A stretch of DNA of 64,000 nt, from the NCBI RefSeq assembly GCF_051811025.1, contig NZ_JBPWQE010000001.1, positions 3,968,001-4,032,000 of the forward strand. Reading direction: 5' to 3'. Below, in pieces: positions 9,576-18,374 of the stretch (position 1 is the stretch's first letter; the number at the start of each line of letters is the position of its first letter). Made by a program: the position numbers and the translations under genes. The notes beneath the pieces were generated by a model that was given only the letters and a program-made list of their open reading frames with translations, made no database searches and was not told the origin of the DNA. This DNA is from Tardiphaga sp051811025 (GTDB lineage Bacteria > Pseudomonadota > Alphaproteobacteria > Rhizobiales > Xanthobacteraceae).

Positions 9576-9734
9576 ATGAATCCGGAGCTTCTGCTTCTTC
9601 TCATGGCTTTTACCGCACTGTGTCTGACGTTGCTGACTGCCTATTCCAGTCGCGAAGACGTATTATCTGGCCGCTTCACTTCACCTCCACCCGAGGGCGA
9701 GCTCAACCGTCGAGACGATTCATCGCTCACTTGA
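9576..9734 (+). CDS. Possible small single-pass membrane protein (52 aa)
   Basis: An ATG at 9576 opens 52 codons. They encode an N-terminal hydrophobic helix (MNPELLLLLMAFTALCLTLL) followed by a polar, charged, Pro-containing tail. The Met start, single helix and polar tail look like a genuine small membrane protein. The ribosome binding site is weak (ACGAG), and no family is recognised. Confidence 0.35.
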   Translation: MNPELLLLLMAFTALCLTLLTAYSSREDVLSGRFTSPPPEGELNRRDDSSLT

Positions 9735-9848
9735 TGTGACACCAGACCCACCAGATTGCCTCGGTCGCGCGGCCTTGAACCTAGCGTCAGGATTGGAACG
9801 TTGAGAAGCTCCCACAGAGCTGTTTAAAGATATTAGTCCTTCGAACAT

Positions 9849-10044
9849 CTACTCTAGATTAGGCACATCCTCGTCTGCCACAACTAGCCCTAGAGCGCGC
9901 GGATTGTCGATCAACTCCATTGCCGCCGACGTAGCGACGTAATTGCCCCATCAGATCCAGCATCTCCTTGTCGACCGCGCTTGGCTGCGTCGCCTGCTCA
10001 GCTTTACGACGGCGCCGTTGCTCCATGGACCACTTCGATATCAT
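9849..10044 (-). pseudogene. Small hypothetical gene with an apparent 1-nt frameshift
   Basis: From ATG 10044 the frame encodes a basic N-terminus and the segment EMLDLMGQLRRYV, then runs into an Arg/Ser-rich nonsense tail. About 10 bases into that tail (near 9925) another frame continues sensibly as AAMELIDNPRALGLVVADED and stops at 9849-9851. One extra G near the GTCGGCGGCA stretch would explain this. The joined product would be about 65 residues. It starts about 8 bp after the stop of the gene before it, so the two were probably cotranscribed. Function unknown; it could be a real pseudogene or an assembly error. Confidence 0.4.
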
Positions 10045-10051
10045 GAGGCCC

Positions 10052-10300
10052 CTATCGTTCTGCCGAGCGCCACAAATGCGTGTGCACCCACCTACCCTTG
10101 AATGCATTACGCAGCGCTTCTGCATCTCGATGATGGGTGAAGCAGAAAACAGCCCATCTCCTACGTTCATGCATCACGCTGACGCCAAGCATACGCAGCG
10201 ACAATTTCTCCCGTGAACAGAAACTTGTCGCGCCGATGCAAGTCTCGTCATCGTCAGGAATAGCGATTTGAAACGGCCAATTGCCGTAGGTCTCGGCCAT
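10052..10300 (-). CDS. Small hypothetical protein (82 aa)
   Basis: An 82-residue soluble protein starting MAETYGNWPFQIAIPDDD, with a compact segment KLSLRMLGVSVMHERRRWAVFCFTHHRDAEALRNAFKG that looks like an alternating strand/helix fold. No family is recognised. It precedes the frameshifted small gene with a few bases between them. The start at 10300 is preferred over the slightly longer frame on residue pattern only. Confidence 0.45.
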   Translation of the reverse strand: MAETYGNWPFQIAIPDDDETCIGATSFCSREKLSLRMLGVSVMHERRRWAVFCFTHHRDAEALRNAFKGRWVHTHLWRSAER

Positions 10301-10430
10301 GGCGCGCAAGACAAGGCCGCGATCGAGGACCGCCGCCGGCTCTAAAAGCTAGGGTTTTAACCGATGCCGCTTGACGGAAAGCTTTTCTAATCTGACGTTA
10401 TAGCCGATGGCCTACACTCAGGAGGTATGG

Positions 10431-10706
10431 ATGACTGAAATCCCTCACCGCCGGTCATTCCTTCGTTTAGCGGGCAACGTGATAGCGCTCGCCGCGGTCG
10501 GTGCCGCAAGCGTTCGCTTCGTTGATACTACAGAGGCGATGCCTGTCGCACCCGTCATGGGAGCCACTGAAAAACGGGCTGGTCTCATCACGCCGGTGCA
10601 ATGGGGACCGCCGCACGGACCCGGCTGGCGAAGACGTTCCCGGCGCGGGCGCCGCTGGGTGTGTTGGTGGCACCGCGGGCGTCGTCGTTGCGGATGGCGA
10701 TGGTAG
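10431..10706 (+). CDS. Tat-signal small protein with Arg/Trp-rich C-terminus
   Basis: A 91-residue protein beginning MTEIPHRRSFLRLAGN, a clear twin-arginine motif (RRSFLRL), followed by a hydrophobic stretch and an AMP-type cleavage region near residue 37. The mature part is short and ends in a strikingly basic, aromatic and Cys-containing tail (WRRRSRRGRRWVCWWHRGRRR plus a few residues). A GGAGGT site directly precedes ATG 10431, which decides the start over the in-frame ATG eight codons earlier. Tat export of such a small protein suggests binding of a cofactor or metal, or carriage with a partner, but no function is known. A PepSY protein follows 54 bp downstream. Confidence 0.7.
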   Translation: MTEIPHRRSFLRLAGNVIALAAVGAASVRFVDTTEAMPVAPVMGATEKRAGLITPVQWGPPHGPGWRRRSRRGRRWVCWWHRGRRRCGWRW

Positions 10707-10760
10707 CTTTCATTCGCCCGTATTTTCGATTGGGCTCCAAGAAAACATGAGAGGTTTAGA

Positions 10761-11024
10761 ATGAACAGATTAGCTGCATTCGCTCTCTGCGGCTCGGTGC
10801 TGATGGGCACCTTCACCATGGCGCGAGCTGACCAGCCTAGGCCAGACTGGATGCCAATGGAGCAAGTGATCGCAAAGGTCCTGCAGTCTGGCTACTCGTT
10901 GGTTTCCAAGCTCGAGGCCGACGATGGCCGATGGGAGGGTGAAGGCATCAAGAACGGTAAAAAAATGGACTTTCACGCCGATCCCAAGACTGGCGTGATC
11001 ATCTTTGAGAAACTTGATGACTAG
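10761..11024 (+). CDS. Secreted PepSY-domain protein
   Basis: An 87-residue exported protein: signal peptide with likely cleavage after ARA (residue 23), then a single PepSY-type domain (PMEQVIAKVLQSGYSLVSKLEADDGRWEGEGIKNGK, then a DPKTG turn and a short strand). PepSY domains of this stand-alone periplasmic type are of unknown function, and some are linked to inhibition or metal stress. A GAGGT-like site precedes the ATG. It follows the Tat-signal protein in the same direction. Confidence 0.8.
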   Translation: MNRLAAFALCGSVLMGTFTMARADQPRPDWMPMEQVIAKVLQSGYSLVSKLEADDGRWEGEGIKNGKKMDFHADPKTGVIIFEKLDD

Positions 11025-11050
11025 CTTGTGCGGCCGGGGTTAAGGCGAAG

Positions 11051-11218
11051 CTACTTCTTCGCTTTCGCCTTCTTCCTTGCAGCTTTCAGCGCACTGCTTT
11101 GCGCGCGGAATGCTTCAGCCAAATTGTGCATCTGCTCAGCATGCTCGGTGTCTTCCGAGCGGTGCGCTACAGCCTCGGCTTTCTCAGCTTGCTTCTTCAA
11201 CGACTTCGTGGGCTTCAT
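11051..11218 (-). CDS. Small Lys/Ala-rich helical protein
   Basis: A 55-residue, highly charged, probably all-helical protein (MKPTKSLKKQAEKAEAVAHRS start, KAARKKAKAKK end). Only this last part of a much longer open frame looks coding; the upstream part is Arg/Pro-rich and random. A Met six codons earlier (11236) is an alternative start. There is no clear ribosome binding site. Such small basic proteins are common in Bradyrhizobium-like genomes, and some bind nucleic acids, but nothing specific can be said. Confidence 0.5.
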   Translation of the reverse strand: MKPTKSLKKQAEKAEAVAHRSEDTEHAEQMHNLAEAFRAQSSALKAARKKAKAKK

Positions 11219-11395
11219 GCCGATTTTATACCGCATGGCGCGAGATTGTTCTACTCCGCCGAGGTGAGGCCCTCCCCATAGGCTGAGATGATCACGACCT
11301 TCAGGGCGGCGTGCAGTTGCTTCGAGGCATTCCGGCACCCATTGCGTATTACCGGCTCTGTGGCACGATGAAACAAATTTCCGCAGTCGGTTTGT

Positions 11396-11704
11396 GTGCA
11401 AATGATCTTTGAACCAATTCGATTGATGCCTGAGGCGCCCGGGCAAACCCCGGCGAAGAACCGCACGATCTTTTCTCTCCTGGCGGCGATCAGATGGGTC
11501 CAGCGTTACGTAGACAGCGAAGCCAAGACAACGCCGCGGTGGGCGAAGCTGATCGCCGTTCTGAATGACGCGACTGTCGGGAAAATTGAACCGCCCGAAG
11601 TTCGAAACGCGCTTCACTTCGCTTTGATGGCTGAGGGGTGGGCGATGCCAGACGAGCTTGAGGAACCAGATATATTCACATCTGGCCGAGCAGATACCCC
11701 GTAG
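11396..11704 (+). CDS. Hypothetical protein (102 aa)
   Basis: The central part (SLLAAIRWVQRYVDSEAKTTPRWAKLIAVLNDATVGKIEPPEVRNALHFALMAEGWAMPDEL) has the composition and helical periodicity of a real soluble protein. The first 25 residues are less convincing and no ribosome binding site is seen before ATG 11396, so the true start is uncertain. No family recognised. It lies head-on to the small Lys-rich gene. Confidence 0.4.
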   Translation: MQMIFEPIRLMPEAPGQTPAKNRTIFSLLAAIRWVQRYVDSEAKTTPRWAKLIAVLNDATVGKIEPPEVRNALHFALMAEGWAMPDELEEPDIFTSGRADTP

Positions 11705-11799
11705 CACGAGCCGGATCGCAGATCGACCAGTGGCGGTGCCACCTTCAAGTGGACGCCTACATCTGTCATAGTGCAGGCTTCACTGCTCGGAGAACGCTC

Positions 11800-13128
11800 A
11801 TGTTGTTCCCTGTAGGTAGTCGACGGCTCGCAGCAATTCTCACGCTGACATTTTGCACCGGCGCGAGCGCCGGCGATGTGCTCTTCGAAAATGTTCGAAT
11901 CTTCGACGGAAAGAACGCCACTCTCTCCGCTCCGTCACATGTGCTCGTCAAGGGCAACGTCATCGAGCGTATTTCTACAGCACCGATAGCAGCCGCAGAC
12001 GCTCAGCGTGTTGCAGGAAACGGGCTTACGCTGATGCCCGGCCTGATCGACAATCATTGGCACGCGATGTTGATACGGGTGACGCCGGCACAGGCTTTCG
12101 GTGACGTCGGCTACAACAATCTGCTGGCCGGCAACGAAGCGACTGACACTCTGATGCGCGGCTTCACCACGGTTCGCGATGTTGGCGGGCCGGTGTTCGG
12201 CCTCAAGCGTGCCATCGACGAGGGCATCGTCAAGGGCCCGCGCATCTATCCGTCCGGCGCCATGATCACTGTCACGAGCGGGCATGGGGATTTCCGTCAG
12301 CTAACCGATCTACCACGCACAATTGGCGGCATGCTCACCCGCATGGAGCAGGTCGGTGGTGCCATCGTCGCGGATAGCCCTGACGAGGTGCGTGTGCGCT
12401 CGCGCGAACAGCTGATGCAGGGCGCCTCCCAGATCAAGTTGACGGCAGGCGGCGGCGTGTCGTCACCCTTCAGTCCGGTCGACGTAACCACTTTCACCGA
12501 GCCCGAGCTACGCGCTGCCGTTGAAGCGGCCGAGAATTGGGGCACATATGTCGCCGCGCACGCCTTTACTCCGGCGGCGATCCAGAGAGCCGTTGCCGCT
12601 GGCGTGAAGTGCATCGAACACGGCATGCTGATGGATGAGGCGACCGCCAGGCTGCTTGCCGAGAAGGACATCTGGTTGAGCTTGCAGCCCCTCCCCGAGG
12701 ACCTAAGGCTTGGCTTTCCGGTGGGTTCAGTCCAGAGAGCCAAGGCGGATGAGGTCTGGCCCGGCATAGCCAGGTCCTACGAGTTTGCCAGGAAGTACAA
12801 GATCAAGACGGCGTGGGGCACCGACGTACTGTTCTCTCGCGCGCTGGCGCAGCAACAGGGCGCAATTCTGGCCTCTCTCACGCGGTGGTACACCCCCGCC
12901 GAAGCCCTGGTCATGGCGACATCGACAAACGCCGAACTGCTGGCACTGTCCGGCAAGCGCAATCCCTATCCCGGCAAGCTCGGCGTCGTGGAACAGGGCG
13001 CGCTCGCGGATTTACTGCTGGTCGACGGCAATCCGCTGGACAACATCAACCTGATTGCCGATCCCGCGAGCAATTTCAAAATCATCATGAAGGACGGCGT
13101 CATCTACAAGAACACTTTGAGCAAGTGA
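11800..13128 (+). CDS. Exported amidohydrolase (imidazolonepropionase-like/prolidase-type)
   Basis: A 442-residue metal-dependent hydrolase with a Sec-type signal peptide (cleavage likely at ASA-GD, about residue 25). Amidohydrolase-superfamily ligands are visible in order: HxH in DNHWHAM, the metal-bridging Lys in SQIKLTAGG, His in VAAHAF, His in CIEHGM and the Asp in WGTDVLF. The C-terminus closes with the beta-sandwich strand GALADLLLVDGNPLDNI. The family includes Xaa-Pro dipeptidases and other amidases, so the substrate is not predictable. ATG 11800 has GGAGA upstream and places the signal peptide at the start. DUF4864 follows 4 bp later, suggesting an operon. Confidence 0.88.
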   Translation: MLFPVGSRRLAAILTLTFCTGASAGDVLFENVRIFDGKNATLSAPSHVLVKGNVIERISTAPIAAADAQRVAGNGLTLMPGLIDNHWHAMLIRVTPAQAFGDVGYNNLLAGNEATDTLMRGFTTVRDVGGPVFGLKRAIDEGIVKGPRIYPSGAMITVTSGHGDFRQLTDLPRTIGGMLTRMEQVGGAIVADSPDEVRVRSREQLMQGASQIKLTAGGGVSSPFSPVDVTTFTEPELRAAVEAAENWGTYVAAHAFTPAAIQRAVAAGVKCIEHGMLMDEATARLLAEKDIWLSLQPLPEDLRLGFPVGSVQRAKADEVWPGIARSYEFARKYKIKTAWGTDVLFSRALAQQQGAILASLTRWYTPAEALVMATSTNAELLALSGKRNPYPGKLGVVEQGALADLLLVDGNPLDNINLIADPASNFKIIMKDGVIYKNTLSK

Positions 13129-13132
13129 GCCT

Positions 13133-13540
13133 ATGCGCAGCCTCCTCTTTTTGATCGCTACAATGATCGGCCTCGCGTCGCCTGTCCGTGCTACGGACGA
13201 TGTCGCGGCGGCACAGAAGATCATCAGCTCCCAAGCCGATGCGCTGGCGCGCGACGACGCTGTGACTGCCTATGGGTTCGCGGCCCCCGGCATCCAGAGC
13301 ATTTTCACCGATCCCGACAGCTTCATGGACATGGTGCGCAACGCCTATGCGCCCATCTATCGTCATCGTAGCTTCGAATTCACCGAGAGTAATACGTCCG
13401 ATGGCACCATCGAGCAGAAAGTCCATATCGTCGATACCGATGGCGTGCCATGGGATGCGCTCTATACGCTGGAACCGCAACCAGACGGCAGCCTGAAGAT
13501 CAGCGGCTGCATGCTGCTGAAAGTCGGCGAGGCTGTGTGA
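13133..13540 (+). CDS. Exported DUF4864 protein
   Basis: A 135-residue protein with a signal peptide (cleavage near VRA-T, residue 20) and a DUF4864 domain: AAAQKIISSQADALARDDAVTAY, then GIQSIFTDPDSFMDMVRNAY and a terminal beta-sheet. The fold resembles SnoaL/NTF2-like periplasmic proteins. Its role is unknown. It starts 4 bp after the amidohydrolase stop and is probably cotranscribed. Confidence 0.8.
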   Translation: MRSLLFLIATMIGLASPVRATDDVAAAQKIISSQADALARDDAVTAYGFAAPGIQSIFTDPDSFMDMVRNAYAPIYRHRSFEFTESNTSDGTIEQKVHIVDTDGVPWDALYTLEPQPDGSLKISGCMLLKVGEAV

Positions 13541-13623
13541 CACTTCACAGCGGCATTCACATTCGCACCGCTCGTCATCTATAGTATGTCCTGCACTTCT
13601 CTCGTCCTGCGGTTACTTCCCGG

Positions 13624-14088
13624 GTGAATTTGTTGCGATACCTGTCCCTCAGAACACTGCCTGCTGTTGTCCTGAGCAGCCTGCTGGCATACGGGGTGTC
13701 GACAGTCGCGATGGCCGACGCACGTCGTCTGTCCCTGATGCCCGATCCGCGCGGCGAGTTCATTCGGCTCTGCGCGCCCTTCATGGTATCGCGCTATGCG
13801 CATCCCGAAGCGATCTGCGACTGCGTCCGCACCGCGCTGATCAGCGAGATCGGCGATCGCGATATTCTCGACGCCATTCTGTACGGGGTCACTGAGCGTG
13901 GCGTGCCGATGCTGAACCAGAACTGGCTGCCGCCGGAAAAACGTCCCCTGATCGGACACACCATGACGGCGATTGCCGAGCCAACGCTGGATTGCATGTT
14001 CGGCAACGGCCCGGCGAAGCGTTCGCTGGAAGCCGTGCCGATCGATGGACTTCCGGCGATGCCGCCAGTGCAGGATCTGACGCCTTAA
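13624..14088 (+). CDS. Hypothetical exported protein with conserved Cys cluster
   Basis: A 154-residue protein. A GTG start is needed to include the hydrophobic leader (TLPAVVLSSLLAYGVSTVAMADA). The mature region has four cysteines (LCAPF, ICDCV, DCMFG) that could form disulfides in the periplasm. No family recognised. Its stop overlaps the convergent MFS gene stop by 4 bp. Confidence 0.6.
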   Translation: MNLLRYLSLRTLPAVVLSSLLAYGVSTVAMADARRLSLMPDPRGEFIRLCAPFMVSRYAHPEAICDCVRTALISEIGDRDILDAILYGVTERGVPMLNQNWLPPEKRPLIGHTMTAIAEPTLDCMFGNGPAKRSLEAVPIDGLPAMPPVQDLTP

Positions 14089-15335
14089 GCGACCGATGCG
14101 CCCGGCGCGAAAGCCGTGCGGCGCCGCGCGCGCAACATCAGCGCGGTGATGATGGTGACGTTGAGCGCATTCCAGGCGAGGCCATTCATGAACGCTGCCG
14201 CGTAGGAGCCCGTGGCATCGAAGATGACGCCGGACATCCAGCCGCCAAGTGACATGCCACCCACCGTGCCCAGGATAACGATACCGACACGCGTCGCGGC
14301 CTGCGAGGCCGGCATCACCTCGCGGATGATAATGGCATAGGCCGGCACCAGACCGCCCTGGAACAGGCCGAACATCGCCGAGATGATGTAGAGCGAGGCC
14401 AGGCTGTCGAAGAACAGATAGAACAGCAGCGCAAACCCCTGCAGCAACGAGCCAATCAACAGTGTGCGAATGCCGCCGATACGATCGGCCAGAAAACCTG
14501 AGCCGACACGGCTGACAATGCCGCATGCCAGCATCAGCGACAGCATCTCGGCACCGCGCGTCACGCCGTAGCCGAGATCCCCGCAATAGGCGACGATGTG
14601 GACCTGCGGCATCGCCATGGCGACACAGCAGCCAATGCCGGCCACGAAGAGAAGCGTCGTCAGCGTGTTGTTGCTGAGATGGAGATCGACCTTGGGCGGC
14701 GGCGCATTGACGTGACTACGTCGTGTGACCGTGCCCATCTGCGCACGCAGAACCGCGAGCATCAGCAGCATCAGGACGGTTGTAACGACCCCGACACTGA
14801 TATGCGTCGACCGCCAGCCAAAAGTCAGAATGCCCCAGCTGACAATCGGCGGCCAGAGCGTGCCGCCGATATAGCTGCCGGTGGCGGCGACGGTCACAGC
14901 GATACCACGCCGGCGCTCGAACCAGTGCGACGCCTCCGCCATCAGCGGCCCGAAGGTCGCCGACGAGCCTGCCCCGATCACCACATGCAGAAGATTGAAT
15001 TGCCAGAGCGCCGTAGACTGCGACGCAATGAGATAGCCGATGCCCATCAGAACGGCGGCAAGCGCAATCGTGGCCACGATGCCAAACCGGTCCGTGAGCT
15101 TGCCGGCGACCACGCCGCCGACACCGAAGCCGACCATGGTCAGGGTAAAGGCCAGCGACGCCGCGCCGCGGCTGGCCGCGAAATCAGCCTGCACGGCCGG
15201 GAGCGCCACCACCACCGACCACATACCGACTGACCCGAGCGAGCCGATGATCAAGGCAAGCGACAGCCTGATCCAGGCCTGACGGGAGTCAGGCAGGAAC
15301 GGCATCGAATCTGAAGTGGGGGCCGCGATGGTCAC
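14085..15335 (-). CDS. Major facilitator superfamily transporter
   Basis: A 416-residue permease with 12 predicted helices in two halves. The loop 2-3 motif GKLTDRFGIVATIALA and the matching second-half motif GFLADRIGGIRTLLIG are typical of MFS, in the oxalate/formate-monocarboxylate-like branch (OFA/MCT). It probably carries a small carboxylate, but the substrate cannot be inferred. Met at 15305 is an alternative start. Confidence 0.85.
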   Translation of the reverse strand: MTIAAPTSDSMPFLPDSRQAWIRLSLALIIGSLGSVGMWSVVVALPAVQADFAASRGAASLAFTLTMVGFGVGGVVAGKLTDRFGIVATIALAAVLMGIGYLIASQSTALWQFNLLHVVIGAGSSATFGPLMAEASHWFERRRGIAVTVAATGSYIGGTLWPPIVSWGILTFGWRSTHISVGVVTTVLMLLMLAVLRAQMGTVTRRSHVNAPPPKVDLHLSNNTLTTLLFVAGIGCCVAMAMPQVHIVAYCGDLGYGVTRGAEMLSLMLACGIVSRVGSGFLADRIGGIRTLLIGSLLQGFALLFYLFFDSLASLYIISAMFGLFQGGLVPAYAIIIREVMPASQAATRVGIVILGTVGGMSLGGWMSGVIFDATGSYAAAFMNGLAWNALNVTIITALMLRARRRTAFAPGASVA

Positions 15336-15469
15336 GGCGGCAACATCCTCGGCGTGTGCCCACGGGTCAAGCGATATGCCGAAGGATTAGGCATGCAGAA
15401 ACAGGGCAACAGACCGTTTTGGCCAAAACTGGCTCCGGGCTTGTGGCAAAGCCGCGCAGTAACGGCTCG

Positions 15470-15485
15470 TTAACCCTTTGCTAAC
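15470..15485 (+). promoter_or_regulatory. CtrA-like box upstream of flhA
   Basis: TTAACCCTTTGCTAAC reads as TTAA-N7-CTAAC, one mismatch from the CtrA consensus TTAA-N7-TTAAC, and is followed by CAT. It lies 165 bp before the flhA start. Flagellar class II genes are direct CtrA targets in Caulobacter; binding here is inferred. Confidence 0.55.
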
Positions 15486-15649
15486 CATACACACGGCAAA
15501 AATTGCCGAGTGGAGTCGCGTCTCGTCAGCTGACCGGGGGAATGCCCGTGGATGCCAGTGCGGTGCCTCACTTGCGGATCGGCGGCCCTTCGGCCGCTGC
15601 GCAGACGTTCGGCAGTCGCGAGCGACATTCGCGCGGGGAAGCGGCATCG

Positions 15650-17785
15650 ATGACGGATTTGATCGCGGGTCAGGGTCTGGGCGCACCCAAGAGCGGCGGT
15701 TTCGACTTCGCCAGCATCAAGACGAACGTCTTGCGCGGCGATATTGGCCTGGCATTTGGCGTTCTGATCATCCTTGTCGTCCTGATCATGCCGCTGCCAG
15801 CGATCGTGATGGATCTGTTCCTCGCGATCTCGATCACCATGTCGGTGCTGATCCTGATGACGGCACTGTTCACCCAGACGCCGCTGGAATTCTCGTCGTT
15901 CCCGACCGTGCTGCTGATCTCGACCATGTTGCGGCTGTCGCTGAACCTCGCATCGACCCGCCTGATCCTGTCGCATGGTCACGAAGGCACCGCCGCCGCC
16001 GGCCACGTCATTGAGGCGTTCGGCAACTTCGTGATGGGTGGCAACTTCGTCATCGGCATCGTCGTGTTCGCGATCCTGGTGATCGTGAACTTCATCGTCA
16101 TCACCAAGGGTTCGGGCCGTATCGCCGAAGTCGCAGCGCGCTTCCAGCTGGACTCGATGCCCGGCAAGCAGATGGCGATCGACGCCGATCTCTCCGCCGG
16201 CCTGATCGACGAGGCCACCGCCAAGGCGCGCCGCAAGGACCTTGAAGACGAAAGTGGCTTCTTCGGCGCCATGGACGGTGCTTCCAAGTTCGTCCGCGGC
16301 GATGCCATTGCCGGTTTGCTCATCACTGCCATCAACGTCATCGGCGGGATCATCATCGGCGTCGCGCAGCAGGGCCTGTCGTTCTCGGAAGCCGGCCGCA
16401 CCTATACGCTGCTGACCGTCGGCGACGGCCTGGTCACCCAGGTTCCGGCGCTGATCGTCTCGACCGCCGCGGGCCTGCTCGTTTCGAAGGCGGGCATCAC
16501 CGGCGCCGCCGACAAGACGCTGATCAAGCAATTCTCCGGCTATCCGCAGGCGCTGGGCATGTCGGCCGGCGTCATGCTGACGCTGGCACTGCTGCCGGGC
16601 ATTCCGATGCTGCCGTTCCTCGCACTCGGCGGCGGCGCAGCCTACCTCGCGGTCACCGCCAACAAGCGCAACAAGGTCGCCCGCGCCGAAGTCGCGCATC
16701 AGGCTGCAGCGCCAGCTGCCGCCGCAGCAGCACAAGCCGCCGCCGCGGACGAGCCGATCTCCGCGTCGCTGAAGATCGACGATCTCAAGATCGAACTCGG
16801 CTACGCGCTGCTGCCGCTGGTCAATGGACCGGACGGCACCGATCGCCTCACCGAGCAGATCAAGGCACTGCGCAAGTCGCTTGCCGTCGAGATGGGTTTC
16901 GTGATGCCGTCGGTCCGAATTCTGGACAACGTGCAGCTCGAGGCCAACACCTACATCATCAAGATCAAGGAAGTGGATGCCGGTACCGGCCGCATCTGGC
17001 CAAACCAGTTCATGGTCATGGATCCCGGTGGCAATCAGGTCAACGTCCCGGGCATTCACACCACCGAGCCGACCTTCGGCCTGCCCGCGACCTGGGTCGA
17101 TGCCGGCCTGAAGGAAGAAGCCTCGCTGAAGGGCTACACCGTGGTCGATGCCGCCACGGTCTTGTCGACGCATCTGACAGAGCTGCTGAAGGGCAATATG
17201 TCGGATCTCCTGTCCTATGGCGAAGTGCAGAAGCTGCTAAAGGACCTGCCAAAGGAACAGGGCGAACTGGTCAAGGATATCGTCCCGTCGCTCATCACCG
17301 TATCGGGCATCCAGCGCGTGCTGCAATTGCTGCTCACCGAACGTATTTCGGTGCGCGATCTCTCGACCATCCTCGAAGGCATTGCCGACGCCCTCGCCTT
17401 CTCGCGCAACCCGTCGACCATCGTCGAGCATGTACGTGCGCGCCTCGCGCGACAGATCTGCGCGCAGAACACTTCCTACAACGGCTACCTGCCGTTGATC
17501 GCACTGTCGGCGCAGTGGGAGCAGGCCTTCGCGGAATCGATCATCGGCACCGGCGAAGAACGGAGTCTCGCGATGCAGCCGTCGAAGCTGTCGGAGTTCA
17601 TGACCACTGTGCGCGATCGTTTCGAACAGGCCGCGCGTGAAGGCGAAGCGCCGGTGCTGGTCACCTCGGCCTCGATCCGGCCGTTCGTGCGCTCGCTGGT
17701 GGAACGGTTCCGCTCGCAAACAACGGTGCTGTCCCAGGCGGAAATCCACCCCCGCGCCCGCCTAAAGACCGTCGGAAGCGTCTGA
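15650..17785 (+). CDS. flhA: Flagellar biosynthesis protein FlhA
   Basis: A 711-residue membrane component of the flagellar type III export gate. The N-terminal half has eight hydrophobic helices with the FHIPEP-family signature segment (TMLRLSLNLASTRLIL and VIVNFIVITKGSGRIAEVAARF) and the cytoplasmic loop DAMPGKQM-like DSMPGKQMAIDADLSAG. After a short Ala-rich linker (about residue 350) comes the large cytoplasmic domain that receives chaperone-substrate complexes (ELGYALLPLV, GRIWPNQFMVMDPG, LSDLLSYGEVQKLLKDL). ATG 15650 has a GGGGAAG site; the open frame extends 49 codons further upstream without family similarity. A CtrA-like box lies upstream. No other export genes adjoin it here. Confidence 0.97.
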   Translation: MTDLIAGQGLGAPKSGGFDFASIKTNVLRGDIGLAFGVLIILVVLIMPLPAIVMDLFLAISITMSVLILMTALFTQTPLEFSSFPTVLLISTMLRLSLNLASTRLILSHGHEGTAAAGHVIEAFGNFVMGGNFVIGIVVFAILVIVNFIVITKGSGRIAEVAARFQLDSMPGKQMAIDADLSAGLIDEATAKARRKDLEDESGFFGAMDGASKFVRGDAIAGLLITAINVIGGIIIGVAQQGLSFSEAGRTYTLLTVGDGLVTQVPALIVSTAAGLLVSKAGITGAADKTLIKQFSGYPQALGMSAGVMLTLALLPGIPMLPFLALGGGAAYLAVTANKRNKVARAEVAHQAAAPAAAAAAQAAAADEPISASLKIDDLKIELGYALLPLVNGPDGTDRLTEQIKALRKSLAVEMGFVMPSVRILDNVQLEANTYIIKIKEVDAGTGRIWPNQFMVMDPGGNQVNVPGIHTTEPTFGLPATWVDAGLKEEASLKGYTVVDAATVLSTHLTELLKGNMSDLLSYGEVQKLLKDLPKEQGELVKDIVPSLITVSGIQRVLQLLLTERISVRDLSTILEGIADALAFSRNPSTIVEHVRARLARQICAQNTSYNGYLPLIALSAQWEQAFAESIIGTGEERSLAMQPSKLSEFMTTVRDRFEQAAREGEAPVLVTSASIRPFVRSLVERFRSQTTVLSQAEIHPRARLKTVGSV

Positions 17786-18114
17786 TTCGGCGGCAAGAGG
17801 CTAGCAACCCTGCCCGAAACCGATGTAAATTCGTCACAGACAAGAGATTTGCCAGAATGTCGCATCCCAGAGCCATTTCGGAGCGACGACGCGAATCACA
17901 CATAACACTCTGATAATAAATAATAACTCGTGAATTTCAGGGCCAAGCCGGGTGCTTCAATCGCGCCGGATCACGTCTTATCACTGCCTTGTGATCGACT
18001 ATTTGGAACGGAACGGCCCGACACCACGTTTCCTATGCGTGATCAGTTGAACCTGCCGACGCGGACACGACACAAACGGTCGTAGGCAGAGTAAGACGGC
18101 AGGGAGCGTTTCCA
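17786..18114. other. Intergenic region downstream of flhA
   Basis: About 330 bp with a locally AT-rich stretch around 17905-17935 (TAATAAATAATAA). No gene is supported. The AT-rich part may contain the promoter of the small membrane protein that follows. Confidence 0.3.
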
Positions 18115-18321
18115 ATGAACCACTCGATTTACAGCGCGGATCGCATGACCCACCTCAAGGTGGTGATCGTTGCACTGGTCGCCGGTATCTTCGTGGCAGG
18201 CTTCGGAATCTCGGCCCGCATGAATGCTGACGAAGGCTACAGCCAGACCGCCAGCGCTCGTGTGATCAAAGCAGGCCAGCCGGTTGCTGTAACCACTTCG
18301 AATGCCAGCATGGTCCGCTAA
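18115..18321 (+). CDS. Small single-pass membrane/exported protein (68 aa)
   Basis: A 68-residue protein with one hydrophobic helix at residues 15-33 (VVIVALVAGIFVAGFGI) and a short polar C-terminus. GGGAG lies 7 bp before the ATG. Similar small proteins beginning MNHSIYSADR are, to my memory, widespread in Bradyrhizobium-like genomes, without a known function. A hairpin pair ending in a T-tract lies shortly downstream. Confidence 0.6.
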   Translation: MNHSIYSADRMTHLKVVIVALVAGIFVAGFGISARMNADEGYSQTASARVIKAGQPVAVTTSNASMVR

Positions 18322-18374
18322 GGAATTCAAGAATTCGCGTGGCGATGTCCCCCAAGGTCGTCAGGTGAATACAT

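Noticed and set aside
11219..11707. Upstream part of a 218-codon minus-strand frame
   Set aside because: Only the last 55 codons (ending at 11051) look coding. The rest is Arg/Pro-rich and opposes a better plus-strand candidate.
15470..17173. 567-codon open frame on the minus strand
   Set aside because: It lies opposite flhA, whose family motifs are unmistakable. The product is His/Asp/Gly/Arg-rich, a typical antisense shadow in GC-rich DNA.
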